A stretch of 64,000 nucleotides of DNA from Sphingomonas sp. JC676. GTDB lineage: Bacteria; Pseudomonadota; Alphaproteobacteria; Sphingomonadales; Sphingomonadaceae. The notes below the pieces were generated by a model. That model was not told the DNA's origin and searched no databases. It worked only from the letters and a program-made list of their open reading frames with translations. The stretch is from positions 62,001 to 126,000 of the forward strand of contig NZ_JACTGR010000004.1 in the NCBI RefSeq assembly GCF_014489075.1, read 5' to 3'. A program made the translations under genes and the position numbers. Position 1 is the first letter of the stretch. Every line of letters begins with the position of its first letter. Of this stretch, positions 1 through 8,318 are shown piece after piece.

Positions 1-471
1 CTCGCCCGCAAGCCACATGCGCAGGATCGCGAGCTGCGCCGCCGCGATGCCCGATGCGACCAGCGCAGGCGGCACGGCGCCGGACGCGCTCTCGTCCAGC
101 CGCGCTTCGATCATCGTGGCGAGCTTGCGCTGCAGCTTCGGGATCAGTGGCGGGTCGAAGATGACGCGGCCGAGCATGCGCTGCTCCCAGATATGCTCCA
201 GCGTCATCCGCAGATAGGCCAGGCTGGCGCGCCCCACTGCGGCACTGGCGAGGGGCAGGAAGATCGGATCGAGCGCGGCAAGGAGCACATCGTCCTTGTT
301 GCGGAAATGCTCGTAGAAGGTGGAGCGGCCGATGTCGGCTTCGGCAACCAGATCGCCGGTGCGGATCGAGGCATAGCGGCGCGCGAACAGGAGCCGGACG
401 AATGCGTCGAGGATAGCGGCGTGGGTGCGGGAAACCCGCCGGTCCGGTCTGTCGGTCGCGCCCTGCGTCAT
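1..471 (-). CDS. TetR/AcrR family transcriptional regulator (C-terminus outside window)
   Basis: A one-component transcriptional repressor of the TetR family. The first 157 codons are visible, reading leftward from the ATG at 471; the rest lies beyond the window edge. The N-terminal helix-turn-helix is clear: a region beginning ILDAFVRLLFARRYAS is followed by GRSTFYEHFRNKDDVL, which carries the family pattern F-Y-x-H-F-x-N-K at the recognition helix (about residues 50-65). The ligand-binding half is too variable to name an inducer. The gene is divergent from the VOC protein at 617, so control of that neighbour and of itself is a reasonable inference. Confident for the family, unknown for the target. 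Confidence 0.9.
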   Translation of the reverse strand, partial: MTQGATDRPDRRVSRTHAAILDAFVRLLFARRYASIRTGDLVAEADIGRSTFYEHFRNKDDVLLAALDPIFLPLASAAVGRASLAYLRMTLEHIWEQRMLGRVIFDPPLIPKLQRKLATMIEARLDESASGAVPPALVASGIAAAQLAILRMWLAGE

Positions 472-525
472 AGGACCAGCATACAGGAATACGGCGCGCA
501 TGGTTCCGGACTTTTCGAGCAAAAT

Positions 526-539
526 GTCCGGTTGCGGAC
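526..539. promoter_or_regulatory. possible TetR operator in the divergent intergenic region
   Basis: A short inverted repeat, GTCCG-GTTG-CGGAC, lies in the 145-bp gap between the divergent TetR gene (start 471) and the VOC gene (start 617). The position suits a shared operator. The arms are only 5 bp, so it may be a chance palindrome in GC-rich DNA. Confidence 0.3.
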
Positions 540-616
540 CGTGGCGCCCATTTGTTTCTCGCGATTTTGCGCCAATCGGGACACTCTGCGCCGATACCCG
601 AGCATCAGGAGCGCCC

Positions 617-973
617 GTGACGGACATGCATCGAGCAACGACGATCCTGCCGAGCAGCGATCTCGACGCCAGCGAAGCCTTTTACCGGCGGCTCGGATTC
701 GAGTGCGTGAGCGACTACGGCAATTACCGCATCCTCGCCGATGGCCGCGGCTGGCACCTGCACCTCAACAAAGTGGACGGCTGGCCCCGACGCATCGAGG
801 ACAATCCGGTCGGGCTCTATCTCTATGTCGAGGATGTCGATGCCGTCGCCGACAGGATGCGCGACCTGATCATCCTGAAGGAGGATCCCTGCCGCAAGCC
901 CTGGGGAACCTATGAGTTCGCGGTCAGCGATCCAAGCGGGACGCTGGTCCGGATCGGGCGCATTCTCGACTAG
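617..973 (+). CDS. VOC superfamily (glyoxalase/bleomycin-resistance fold) protein
   Basis: A small single-domain protein of the vicinal oxygen chelate superfamily, 118 aa. The fold signature is the opening ATTILPSSDLDASEAFYRRLGF, split here as ATTILPSSDLDASEAF and YRRLGFEC, and the closing AVSDPSGTLVRIGR. In this superfamily such domains bind a metal and act as lyases, dioxygenases or drug-binding proteins; the substrate cannot be told. The GTG at 617 is preferred because AGGAG sits 5 nt upstream (607-611); an in-frame ATG at 626 has no such site. It is divergent from the TetR gene at 471, which may control it. It should not be confused with the real glyoxalase I at 12243. Confidence 0.8.
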   Translation: MTDMHRATTILPSSDLDASEAFYRRLGFECVSDYGNYRILADGRGWHLHLNKVDGWPRRIEDNPVGLYLYVEDVDAVADRMRDLIILKEDPCRKPWGTYEFAVSDPSGTLVRIGRILD

Positions 974-979
974 GGCGGA

Positions 980-1516
980 TCAGCCGCCCAGCGGGTAGCG
1001 TTCGATCGCCTCGTAGATCGCGCCCTCGCCACCCAGTGTGCTTTCGAATAGCAGAAAATGCTCGATCGCGAAGGGCGTGCTCGCGAGGCCGACATGCGCC
1101 TCGAGGAAGCGATCGGTGGGTCCGGCGCTCCGGTTCAGCCGCGCGAGCGTGATATGCGGCAGATAGGCGCGGCGCTCGGGCTCCTGGCCGGCGCGGACGA
1201 TCGCCTGGTCGACCTTGTAGTGGAGCTGGCTGAGCGCGTCGTGTGGGCGCAGCCCTGCCCAGACCGCGTTGGGGCGGCCGCGGCTGTCGAACTGGCCGAC
1301 CCCGTCGAGCGCGACTTCGAAGGCGGGAAAGCGCACGGTGCCGAGCGCGATCGCGATGTCCTCCGCCGCGTGCCGATCGACCTCGCCAATGAAGCGCAGG
1401 GTGCAGTGGAGCTGGGCGTCCTCCTGCCATCGCGCACCGGGCACGCCGCCCATAAGTGCAAGCAATTGCGCGCGAATGGCGGGCGGGGGCCGGATACCGA
1501 CGAACAGGCGGTGCAT
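980..1516 (-). CDS. thpR: RNA 2',3'-cyclic phosphodiesterase (LigT/ThpR family)
   Basis: A 2H-phosphoesterase that opens 2',3'-cyclic phosphates on RNA and was first studied as a tRNA half ligase. The 178-aa length is typical. Both catalytic H-x-T-x motifs are present: HCTL at residues 37-40 and HITL at 122-125. The start MHRLFVGIRPP matches the family's usual N-terminus, where the first beta strand carries the RLFVGI pattern. It is convergent with the VOC gene (6-bp gap) and stands alone. Its cellular role in bacteria is poorly known; it is usually placed in RNA repair or processing. High confidence in family. Confidence 0.9.
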   Translation of the reverse strand: MHRLFVGIRPPPAIRAQLLALMGGVPGARWQEDAQLHCTLRFIGEVDRHAAEDIAIALGTVRFPAFEVALDGVGQFDSRGRPNAVWAGLRPHDALSQLHYKVDQAIVRAGQEPERRAYLPHITLARLNRSAGPTDRFLEAHVGLASTPFAIEHFLLFESTLGGEGAIYEAIERYPLGG

Positions 1517-1633
1517 GACGGCATCTCCTTAACCACGCGCGCTCTAGAGCGGGAACCGGTTTTACTTGAAAACATGCCGGGCGAGGGCGATATTCCGCCT
1601 ATCCGGCGGCTGTGCCGGGCAAAGGAGTTTTAA

Positions 1634-2401
1634 ATGGCAAACTGGTCGGATCCCCGGACGAGCGCCGCGCCCTATGCGACAGCGGGCGCGCAAGCCGCTT
1701 CGTACGATGCGGGTCTCAGGTCCTATATGCTGTCGGTCTACAACTACATGCTCTCCGGCGTGCTGCTGACGGGCGTAGTCGCCCTGCTGTTCGGCAAGGT
1801 CGACGCCCTGCAGCGGTTGCTGTTCGTCGAGCAGATGACTTCGCGCGGCCCTGGCATCGGCCTCACTGCGCTGGGCTGGATCGCGATGCTCTCGCCGCTG
1901 GCGATCGTCTTCGCGATGAGCTTCGGCCAGAGCCGCATGTCGGAATCGACGCTGAAGACGCTGTTCTTCGCTTATGCGGGCCTGCTCGGCGCGTCGCTAT
2001 CGACGATCTTCATTGCTTATACCGACACCTCGATCGCGCAGGTGTTCTTCGGCACCGCCGCCGGTTTCGGCGCGCTGAGCCTGTGGGGCTACACCACGAA
2101 GAAGAACCTCTCGGGCTTGGGCACGTTCCTGATGATCGGCCTGGTCGGCCTGCTCGTCGCGATGGTGGTCAACTTCTTCCTGCAGTCGGGCACGATGAGC
2201 CTGGTGATCAGCGCGATCGGCGTGCTGATCTTCGCCGGCCTCACCGCCTATGACACGCAGAAGATCAAGAGCATCTACGCCTATGTCGCCGGCACGCCGG
2301 AGCAGGGCAAGGTCGCGATCATGGGGGCGCTGAACCTCTATCTCGACTTCATCAATATGTTCCTGTTCCTGCTTCGCCTGTTCGGCAGCCAGCGCAACTA
2401 G
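1634..2401 (+). CDS. Bax inhibitor-1/YccA family membrane protein
   Basis: An integral inner-membrane protein of the BI-1 (TMBIM) family, 255 aa, with about seven hydrophobic segments. Members of this family act as pH-sensitive calcium leak channels, and the E. coli YccA member interacts with the protease FtsH; the role here is inferred from family only. Seen in the sequence are the conserved LTAYDTQKIK motif near the C-terminus, which holds the aspartate of the channel gate, and the polar N-terminal tail before the first membrane segment. AAGGAG stands 8 nt before the ATG. It is monocistronic and is closed by a good terminator at 2425-2462. Confidence 0.92.
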   Translation: MANWSDPRTSAAPYATAGAQAASYDAGLRSYMLSVYNYMLSGVLLTGVVALLFGKVDALQRLLFVEQMTSRGPGIGLTALGWIAMLSPLAIVFAMSFGQSRMSESTLKTLFFAYAGLLGASLSTIFIAYTDTSIAQVFFGTAAGFGALSLWGYTTKKNLSGLGTFLMIGLVGLLVAMVVNFFLQSGTMSLVISAIGVLIFAGLTAYDTQKIKSIYAYVAGTPEQGKVAIMGALNLYLDFINMFLFLLRLFGSQRN

Positions 2402-2424
2402 GTTCGATAAAAGACAATAAAATC

Positions 2425-2462
2425 AACGGCTCGGCGGTCACAATCGCCGGGCCGTTTTTCTT
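2425..2462 (+). terminator. rho-independent terminator of the Bax inhibitor-1 gene
   Basis: A 12-bp stem with one G-T wobble (arms 2425-2436 and 2445-2456, AACGGCTCGGCG against CGCCGGGCCGTT) is followed by TTTTTC and TTTT. It begins 24 bp after the stop codon. Confidence 0.9.
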
Positions 2463-2542
2463 TTGCGTCCGCACTGTTTCCGAATGGGAACGCGACTCAG
2501 GGGACGGTCGTTACAGCATGGCAACGCTCAGGAGAGTGACTC

Positions 2543-2890
2543 ATGATGGACGCCAACCCGATCGATCCGGCGCCCGACGCAATGGCCGTGGCACCCGGAC
2601 CCGAAAGCAGTGACAGCAAGCCGCCCGTCGCACCGAAGGACGCCGGTGCCGACAAATCGATCCTCGAACGGCTCGAGCGCAATCCGGAGAGCAAGGAGGC
2701 GCGGCTCGATCGCGCGCTCGATGAATCGATGGATGCATCGGACCCGCCCGCATCGACCCAGCCGGTGCATTTTCATGAGCCGCCGGAAAGCTCGGGCTAT
2801 GACGCCAAGGCCGAGGAGAAGCTCGCCGCGGGCCCTGCCGGCAACAAGGGGATATTGGGCAAGATCCTGTCCAAGATCGGCCTCGGTTGA
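2543..2890 (+). CDS. hypothetical soluble protein, acidic and disordered
   Basis: A 115-aa protein of unknown function. There is no signal peptide or membrane segment. The sequence is rich in Pro, Ala, Asp and Glu, which suggests disorder, and ends in a short amphipathic helix, GNKGILGKILSKIGLG, that could bind a membrane or partner. AGGAG at 2530-2534 supports the start; there are two ATG codons in tandem (2543 and 2546). The gene lies 13 bp before the CDF transporter and on the same strand, so the two are probably co-transcribed. I recognise no family. Confidence 0.65.
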   Translation: MMDANPIDPAPDAMAVAPGPESSDSKPPVAPKDAGADKSILERLERNPESKEARLDRALDESMDASDPPASTQPVHFHEPPESSGYDAKAEEKLAAGPAGNKGILGKILSKIGLG

Positions 2891-2903
2891 GGGCTGACAC
2901 TTA

Positions 2904-3854
2904 GTGGCCGCCTGTCCCGCATCGGGGTGGCGCGCGAACATCGTCATCTATGCGGCCTTGCTGGCCAATCTCGGAATCGCCGTCGCGAAGTTCATCGCGG
3001 CGGCGATCACCGGTTCGTCCTCGATGCTTACCGAGGGCGTTCATTCGATGGTGGATACCGGCAACCAGGGCCTGCTGCTCTACGGCCAGTACCGCGCCAA
3101 GCGGCCGCCGGATGCCGAGCATCCGTTCGGCTATGGCCGCGAGCTCTATTTCTGGGCGTTCGTCGTCGCGATCCTGATCTTCGGGCTGGGCGCGGGCGTG
3201 TCCGTCTATGAGGGCTGGCGGCACATCGCCGAGCCCGAACCGCTCCACAGCCCGCTCATCAACTATATCGTGCTCGCCATCGCCTTCGCGCTGGAGGGCA
3301 CGTCGTGGGGAATCGCGATGCGCGAGTTCGCCGCGTCAAAAGGCGATGCGTCCTGGTGGCAGGCGGTGCGCAACTCGAAGGATCCAGCAACGTTCGTCGT
3401 GCTGTTCGAGGATTCGGCGGCGCTGGCCGGACTGAGCGTGGCCGCCGTGGGCGTGTGGGCGAGCCATGCGTGGGGCGATCCCCGGATCGACGGCTGGGCA
3501 TCGATCGCGATCGGCGTGATACTGGCGGGCGTCGCGTGGCTGCTGGCGCGCGAGGCCAAGGGGCTGCTGATCGGCGAGCGCGCCAATCCCGAGCTGATCC
3601 GCGAAGTCCGCGCGATGCTCGAGGCCGAGCCGTGCATCACCGCGGTCAACCATGTCCGCACGGTCCACACCGCGCCCGACCGGGTGTTCGTGGCGATCAG
3701 CGCCGATTTCTCAGACACGCTGCCGATGGGTGAGGCCGAGAGCCTGATCGAGCGGATCGAGCACCGGCTGAAGGCGAAGCTGCCGCAGTTGAGCTCGATC
3801 TATATCCGGCCCGAGAAGCGTGAGGACGCCGTTGACGCGGTGGCGATGGGCTAG
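2904..3854 (+). CDS. cation diffusion facilitator (CDF) metal exporter
   Basis: A proton-coupled exporter of divalent metals (Zn, Fe, Mn or Co) in the inner membrane, 316 aa. Six hydrophobic segments are followed by a cytoplasmic metal-sensing domain (about residues 205-300). The metal-binding motif in TM2 reads EGVHSMVDTGN (the H-x-x-x-D pair), and HPFGYG follows TM2 as in the family. TM5 carries FEDSAALAGL, where many CDF exporters have H-x-x-x-D; this E-D form is typical of the SLC30A9-like branch, so metal choice may differ from classical zinc exporters. The start is a GTG at 2904, 13 bp after the upstream gene. It overlaps the convergent RNB gene by 4 bp at the 3' end. Confidence 0.93.
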   Translation: MAACPASGWRANIVIYAALLANLGIAVAKFIAAAITGSSSMLTEGVHSMVDTGNQGLLLYGQYRAKRPPDAEHPFGYGRELYFWAFVVAILIFGLGAGVSVYEGWRHIAEPEPLHSPLINYIVLAIAFALEGTSWGIAMREFAASKGDASWWQAVRNSKDPATFVVLFEDSAALAGLSVAAVGVWASHAWGDPRIDGWASIAIGVILAGVAWLLAREAKGLLIGERANPELIREVRAMLEAEPCITAVNHVRTVHTAPDRVFVAISADFSDTLPMGEAESLIERIEHRLKAKLPQLSSIYIRPEKREDAVDAVAMG

Positions 3855-5233
3855 GCGGGTTCGAAGGCGATCGTGCCGGCCTCGGTATCGGCCGATGTCA
3901 GGCGGAGCTGGACGGCGTCGCCCGGGGCAGCGCCCGTCATCCGGGTGCGCGCGACGATGGGCAGGTCGCGCAGCTGGAAGCGCGTGTCGCGATCGGTGAC
4001 ATCAGTGACGATCGCGGCGAAATCCTCGCCCGCGCGGCCCTGCAGCATCACGGCCTCGGCCAAGTCGATCACCGCGCGATCGATCTGTCCCGAGAGCGCA
4101 TCGGCACGCGCCATGACCTTGGGGAGGCGCGGAAAGGCTTCGGCCACGACCTGCGGCACCGGCTGGCCGTTGGCGATGGCGAGCGTGGCGCGCACGACGT
4201 AGCGGTCCGCCAGGCGGCGCAGCGGCGCCGTGGCATGGGCATAGGTCGCGGCCATGGCCGAGTGCCACGGCGTCACGCCCGCTGCGTAGGGCGTGTAGGA
4301 CGCGCCCTGCCCGGCGCGGCGGATAGCGAGCATGAAGGCGGCCTGGGTCGGATCGGCAGGATCGAGCGTGCGCTCATAGTCCTTGAGGCTCATCGCGCGC
4401 GGCCAGTCGAGGCGGAAGGCGTGGGCGGTGAGCCGGAGGCGGGCGATCGCCCCGGCATTGGGCTCCGCCATGACGCGGAACAGGCCGGTCTGGTGCGCGA
4501 ACAGGGCATCGGCGATCGCGAGGTTGCAGGCGAGCGACAGCGCGGCGTTGCTCTCTTCCGAGGCAAGGAGCGGGCGGAAGGTGAGCGCATAGCCGTCGCC
4601 TTCCACCGCCTCGACCTGCTGCTCGGGCGGATCGACGCGCACTGCGCCGCGCCGGGCTTCGGCGGCATGGATGCGCGCGGAGAGTTCGGCGAAGTCGGGC
4701 GGAAGATCCTGATCGCGGACGCTGTCATAAGCGAGCTTGGCGCGGCTCTGGATTATCGCGCGCTCGGCGCCGTCGAGCCGCACGCCGCCATCGGGCGCGA
4801 CGCGGACGGTGAACACCACTGCCGGGCGCGGGCCGGCGGGGAGCAGGCTCGCCGCACCTTCGCTCAGCGCGGGGGGATAAAGGCCGGCCTTGCCATCGGG
4901 CAGATAGAGCGTGGTGCCGCGCCGCCACGCCTCGGCATCGATGATGCCGCCATCGTCGACGAACCAGGCGACATCGGCGATCGCATAGTGGAGCAGGATG
5001 TCATTCCCTGCGCGCTCGATAGCGAAAGCCTGGTCGAGATCGGTCGAGGCGGCTGGATCGAGCGTGACGAAGGGGAGCGCCGTGCGATCGGCGTGATCGG
5101 TGGGTGCGCGCTGGGCGGCCTGATCAGCGGCGGCGAGGACTTCCTGGGGGAAGCTTTCCGGCACCTGGAACTTCACCCGGATCGCGGCGAGGCCGCGGCT
5201 GAGGGCATTGTCGGGATCGGCGAGCGCCTTCAT
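3851..5233 (-). CDS. short RNB-domain ribonuclease (RNase II/R superfamily)
   Basis: A predicted 3'-5' exoribonuclease reduced to little more than the RNB catalytic domain, 460 aa. E. coli RNase II has 644 aa and RNase R 813 aa; N-terminal cold-shock domains and a recognisable S1 domain are not evident. The catalytic segment is TLDPAASTDLDQAF, giving D59, D65 and D67. The fourth acidic residue of RNase II (D210 in E. coli) is replaced by Q68, as in some actinobacterial RNB proteins as I recall them. PLRRLADRYV is the conserved arginine motif near the end of the domain. The upstream M20 gene ends 51 bp before this start and is read in the same direction, so the two may be co-transcribed. Activity is likely but the Q is worth testing. 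Confidence 0.88.
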   Translation of the reverse strand: MKALADPDNALSRGLAAIRVKFQVPESFPQEVLAAADQAAQRAPTDHADRTALPFVTLDPAASTDLDQAFAIERAGNDILLHYAIADVAWFVDDGGIIDAEAWRRGTTLYLPDGKAGLYPPALSEGAASLLPAGPRPAVVFTVRVAPDGGVRLDGAERAIIQSRAKLAYDSVRDQDLPPDFAELSARIHAAEARRGAVRVDPPEQQVEAVEGDGYALTFRPLLASEESNAALSLACNLAIADALFAHQTGLFRVMAEPNAGAIARLRLTAHAFRLDWPRAMSLKDYERTLDPADPTQAAFMLAIRRAGQGASYTPYAAGVTPWHSAMAATYAHATAPLRRLADRYVVRATLAIANGQPVPQVVAEAFPRLPKVMARADALSGQIDRAVIDLAEAVMLQGRAGEDFAAIVTDVTDRDTRFQLRDLPIVARTRMTGAAPGDAVQLRLTSADTEAGTIAFEPA

Positions 5234-5284
5234 TGCCCCCAGCGATACACGGAGAGAGCGGCGGCGGGAAGCGCGTCGGTCCGG

Positions 5285-6592
5285 CTATTTCTTCAGAATA
5301 TCCAGCGCTGCCGCGGTCATCGCCTCGGTCGCGGTGCCGATCACGGCTTCGGCGTCGGGCGCCCAATAGGCGCTGTGGAGTGAAGGGAGGCTGGCCTTGC
5401 CGGCCTTGGCCGCGTCCCATTTGTCCTGGGGCACGCCGCCGACCCAGAAGATCGTGCTCTGGATCGACTTGTCGGCGAGCCAGTAGCGGCTGAAATCCTC
5501 GCCCCCCATCACCGATGGCGTCTCGATCACCCGTTCGCGGCCGAAGCGGCCGGTGAACAGCGAGAGCAGGCGACCGGAGAGCGGCTGAGTGTTGTAGGTC
5601 GCCGGGGTGAACTCGTTCTGGATGGTCACCACCGGCATCCGGTCCTCGGGCACGCCGGCGGCAATCGCCTCGCCCTTGGCGATGCGGGCGATGCCGTCGA
5701 GCAGCTGCTTGCGGACCTCCGGCGTGAAGCTGCGCACGGTCAGCAGCATCGTCACTTCGCTGCCGATGATGTTGTGCTTCGAGCCGCCCTGGATGCTGCC
5801 GACGGTGACGACGGCGGGCTGCTGCGGATCGACCTCGCGGCTGACTAAAGTCTGAAGCGTGGTGACGATGCGCGCGGCGAGGACGATCGGATCCTTGGTC
5901 GTCTGCGGATAGGCGCCGTGGCCGCCGATCCCCTTCACGACCAGATTGACCGAATCGACGTTCGCCAAGGCATAGCCCGCGGTGACGCCGATCTGGCCGG
6001 CAGGCTGGCTGGCGCTGTCGTGGAAGGCGAGCGCGTATTGCGGCTTGGGGAAGCGGGTGAACAGCCCGTCCTCGAGCATCATCCGCGCGCCCATGCCGCG
6101 CTCCTCGGCAGGCTGGGCGATCATCACGACCGTGCCGTGCCACTGCGACTTCATCGCCGCGAGGTTGCGCAGCGTGCCGATCCAGCTCGCCATGTGGGTG
6201 TCGTGACCACAAGCGTGCATCACGCCGCTCTCGATGCCGTCGTCAGTGGTGGCGCGCACCTTGGAGGCGAAGGGCAGGCCTGTCGCCTCGATCACCGGCA
6301 GCGCGTCCATATCGGCGCGGATCAGCACGACGGGGCCGGCGCCGTTCTTCATCACCGCGACGACGCCGGTGCCGCCGACCTTCTCGGTCACCTCGAAGCC
6401 CGCCTTGCGTGCCTCTGCCGCCAGGATGCCGGCGCTGCGCACCTCGTGCAGGCTGAGTTCGGGGTTCGAATGGAAGTCGCGATAGAAATCCATGAGCTGG
6501 GGCAGCGCCTTCAGCGTCGCCTCGTGCACCGGATCGGCGGAAGCGGGCACGGCAAGCGTCATCGCGGTTGCGACCAGCACGGTCCGAAGCAT
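5285..6592 (-). CDS. secreted M20-family amidohydrolase/carboxypeptidase
   Basis: A zinc-dependent amidohydrolase of the M20D type (AbgB, hippurate hydrolase or IAA-amino-acid hydrolase relatives), 435 aa. A signal peptide of about 19 residues ends at VPASA, so it is exported to the periplasm. Metal-binding motifs are visible: RADMDALPV around the first aspartate and HACGHDTHMA, the diagnostic M20D cysteine-histidine block, followed by QPAEERGMGA with the catalytic glutamate pair. A dimerisation domain lies in the middle (about residues 205-310). Substrate is likely an N-acyl or peptide amide, but cannot be named. It precedes the RNB gene on the same strand. Confidence 0.92.
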   Translation of the reverse strand: MLRTVLVATAMTLAVPASADPVHEATLKALPQLMDFYRDFHSNPELSLHEVRSAGILAAEARKAGFEVTEKVGGTGVVAVMKNGAGPVVLIRADMDALPVIEATGLPFASKVRATTDDGIESGVMHACGHDTHMASWIGTLRNLAAMKSQWHGTVVMIAQPAEERGMGARMMLEDGLFTRFPKPQYALAFHDSASQPAGQIGVTAGYALANVDSVNLVVKGIGGHGAYPQTTKDPIVLAARIVTTLQTLVSREVDPQQPAVVTVGSIQGGSKHNIIGSEVTMLLTVRSFTPEVRKQLLDGIARIAKGEAIAAGVPEDRMPVVTIQNEFTPATYNTQPLSGRLLSLFTGRFGRERVIETPSVMGGEDFSRYWLADKSIQSTIFWVGGVPQDKWDAAKAGKASLPSLHSAYWAPDAEAVIGTATEAMTAAALDILKK

Positions 6593-6675
6593 TGGATTTT
6601 CCCCATCATGGAGCGCTGAGTGTCGCGTGGGGAACGGGGCCTGTCAAACCTCGAGCGCGGCTCCCGCCTTCGCGT

Positions 6676-6852
6676 TCAATCCAGAAATCGAGGCGTGCGC
6701 TTGCCCTTGGTCCGGCTGGTCAGATGGAATTGCCGGCAGCGGTCGCAGCGATAGGGCCTGAGCACGAGACCCGAGCGCTGGGCGGCGAGGAGCGCGTCCT
6801 GCTCCGACGGGAAGCGCGCCTTCCTGGCACAAATGCTCAGCCTTGTGCGCAT
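6676..6852 (-). CDS. small conserved protein with a C-x-x-C pair
   Basis: A 58-aa basic protein. The core reads YRCDRCRQFHLTSR, a C-x-x-C followed by H, which looks like a minimal zinc-binding knuckle; this pattern recalls small bacterial proteins with CP-x-C-x-x-x-H-L-T ends. The ATG at 6852 is chosen because the longer open frame upstream would overlap the next gene and has no coding character. The stop codon of the upstream lipoprotein lies 14 bp before this start, so the two are probably one transcript. No function is known to me. Confidence 0.6.
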   Translation of the reverse strand: MRTRLSICARKARFPSEQDALLAAQRSGLVLRPYRCDRCRQFHLTSRTKGKRTPRFLD

Positions 6853-6866
6853 CCGCTCTGCCCGGG

Positions 6867-7490
6867 TCAGGACGCGGGTACGAGCTCGATCACGTCCAGC
6901 GTCGATTCGAAGCGGGGATAGGGCATCACCAGGCGCCAGCGCCGGGGCTCGATATGCTCGACATAGCCGATCATGTCGCGATCGGGGTCGAGCCCGTAGC
7001 GCAGCGGCGCGGATTCGTCGCCGAGGATCAGCGTGCCCAGGAAGATCGCGCGCGCGGCGGTGTCGGGGAAGATCAGGCCAGCCGGGCGCTGCGATCCGGT
7101 AAGCTTGCTCAGTCCGCGCGCCTCGCCTTCGTCGGTGATGGTGCATTCCTGCCAGGGATAGGGAATGAAGCCCGATACGGCGGTGCCGCCCTTGCCCATT
7201 TTGTAGGTGCGGCAGCGGTATTTGCCGGCGGGCAGCAGCGGATCAGGGAGCGCGCGATCGGGATCAAACAGGAGCGGATCGGCGTCGATCGCGGTGGCAT
7301 TGGCGGCGCGCGCGCCGGGCAATGCGTCATCCCAGGCCTGGCGCCAGTTGCGCAGGCTGTCGCGACCGCGGTCGGTCGCCACCGTGCGCCAGTTCGCGGT
7401 GGTATCGATCCGCGCCGACGTCGCGTCTCGATAGACGCTGCAGCCTCCCAGCGTGACGGCAAGTGCGGCTGCGGCGGCGATCTGCTTCAT
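6867..7490 (-). CDS. lipoprotein of the DUF4893 type
   Basis: A 207-aa predicted lipoprotein. The signal peptide ends in the lipobox LGGC, with the lipidated cysteine at residue 17 or so of MKQIAAAAALAVTLGGCS. The mature part has WRTVATDRGRDSLRNWRQAW, a pattern I associate with DUF4893 proteins of sphingomonads, then a domain with conserved CR and EC cysteines that might form a disulphide. The ATG at 7490 is used; the open frame extends further upstream but that part overlaps the neighbour and lacks a signal sequence. It is followed at 14 bp by the small CxxC gene. Function unknown. Confidence 0.72.
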   Translation of the reverse strand: MKQIAAAAALAVTLGGCSVYRDATSARIDTTANWRTVATDRGRDSLRNWRQAWDDALPGARAANATAIDADPLLFDPDRALPDPLLPAGKYRCRTYKMGKGGTAVSGFIPYPWQECTITDEGEARGLSKLTGSQRPAGLIFPDTAARAIFLGTLILGDESAPLRYGLDPDRDMIGYVEHIEPRRWRLVMPYPRFESTLDVIELVPAS

Positions 7491-7518
7491 TCGGTCGTGC
7501 TTCCCTGTGCTGCGCGGC

Positions 7519-8304
7519 TCATTCGGCGGTCCAGCCGCCGTCGATCGAATAGTTCGAACCGGTGATCGCCGCTGCTTCGTCACGGCAGAGAAAGAGCGCG
7601 AGCGCGGCAACTTGTTCCGGCTGGACGAACTGCTTGGTCGGCTGGGCATCGAGCAGCACGTCGTTGAGCACCTGCTCGCGCGTCATGTTGCGGGCCTTCA
7701 TCGTGTCCGGGATCTGGTTCTCTACCAGCGGCGTCCAGACATAGCCCGGCGAGATGCAGTTCACCGTGATGCCGAAGGTCGCGACTTCGAGCGCGGCGGT
7801 CTTGGTCAGGCCGGCGATGCCGTGCTTGGCGGCGACATAGGCCGATTTGTTGGGGCTGGCGACCAAGCTGTGTGCCGAAGCGGTGCTGATGATGCGGCCC
7901 CATTTCTTGGCCTTCATCGCGGGAATCGCTGCGCGCATCAGGTGGAAGGTCGAGCTCAAATTGATCGCGATGATCGCATCCCATTTCTCGATCGGGAAAT
8001 CCTCGATCGGCGAGACGTGCTGGATACCGGCGTTCGAGATGACGATGTCGGCGCCGCCAAGCTCGGCCTGGGCGCGGGCGACCATCGCCGCGATCTGATC
8101 GGGCTTGGTCATGTCGGCGGCGTCGTAGAGCGCCTTGGCACCCGCGGTCGCCTCGAGCGCAGCGCGCTCTTTCTCGATCGCGGCCGCGTCGCCGAAGCCG
8201 TTGATCATCACCGACGCGCCTTCGCCCGCGAGCGCCTTGGCATAAGCGAGGCCGATACCCGAGGTGGAACCGGTGACGATCGCGGACTTGCCCTTGAGGA
8301 ACAT
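7519..8304 (-). CDS. bdhA: 3-hydroxybutyrate dehydrogenase
   Basis: A short-chain dehydrogenase that oxidises D-3-hydroxybutyrate to acetoacetate with NAD, the last step in using polyhydroxybutyrate. The 261-aa length is usual. Cofactor site: TGSTSGIG at residues 11-18; NAG at 91-93. Catalytic residues: S143, Y156 and K160 in SAYVAAK. Features that separate this enzyme from other SDRs are NAGIQHVSPIEDFP and the QPTKQFVQPEQVA segment near the end. AGGAG lies 6 nt before the ATG. It is 14 bp downstream of the patatin gene on the same strand, a pairing common in alphaproteobacteria and consistent with a lipid or PHB depolymerase partner. Confidence 0.95.
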   Translation of the reverse strand: MFLKGKSAIVTGSTSGIGLAYAKALAGEGASVMINGFGDAAAIEKERAALEATAGAKALYDAADMTKPDQIAAMVARAQAELGGADIVISNAGIQHVSPIEDFPIEKWDAIIAINLSSTFHLMRAAIPAMKAKKWGRIISTASAHSLVASPNKSAYVAAKHGIAGLTKTAALEVATFGITVNCISPGYVWTPLVENQIPDTMKARNMTREQVLNDVLLDAQPTKQFVQPEQVAALALFLCRDEAAAITGSNYSIDGGWTAE

Positions 8305-8318
8305 GCAATACTCCTGAA

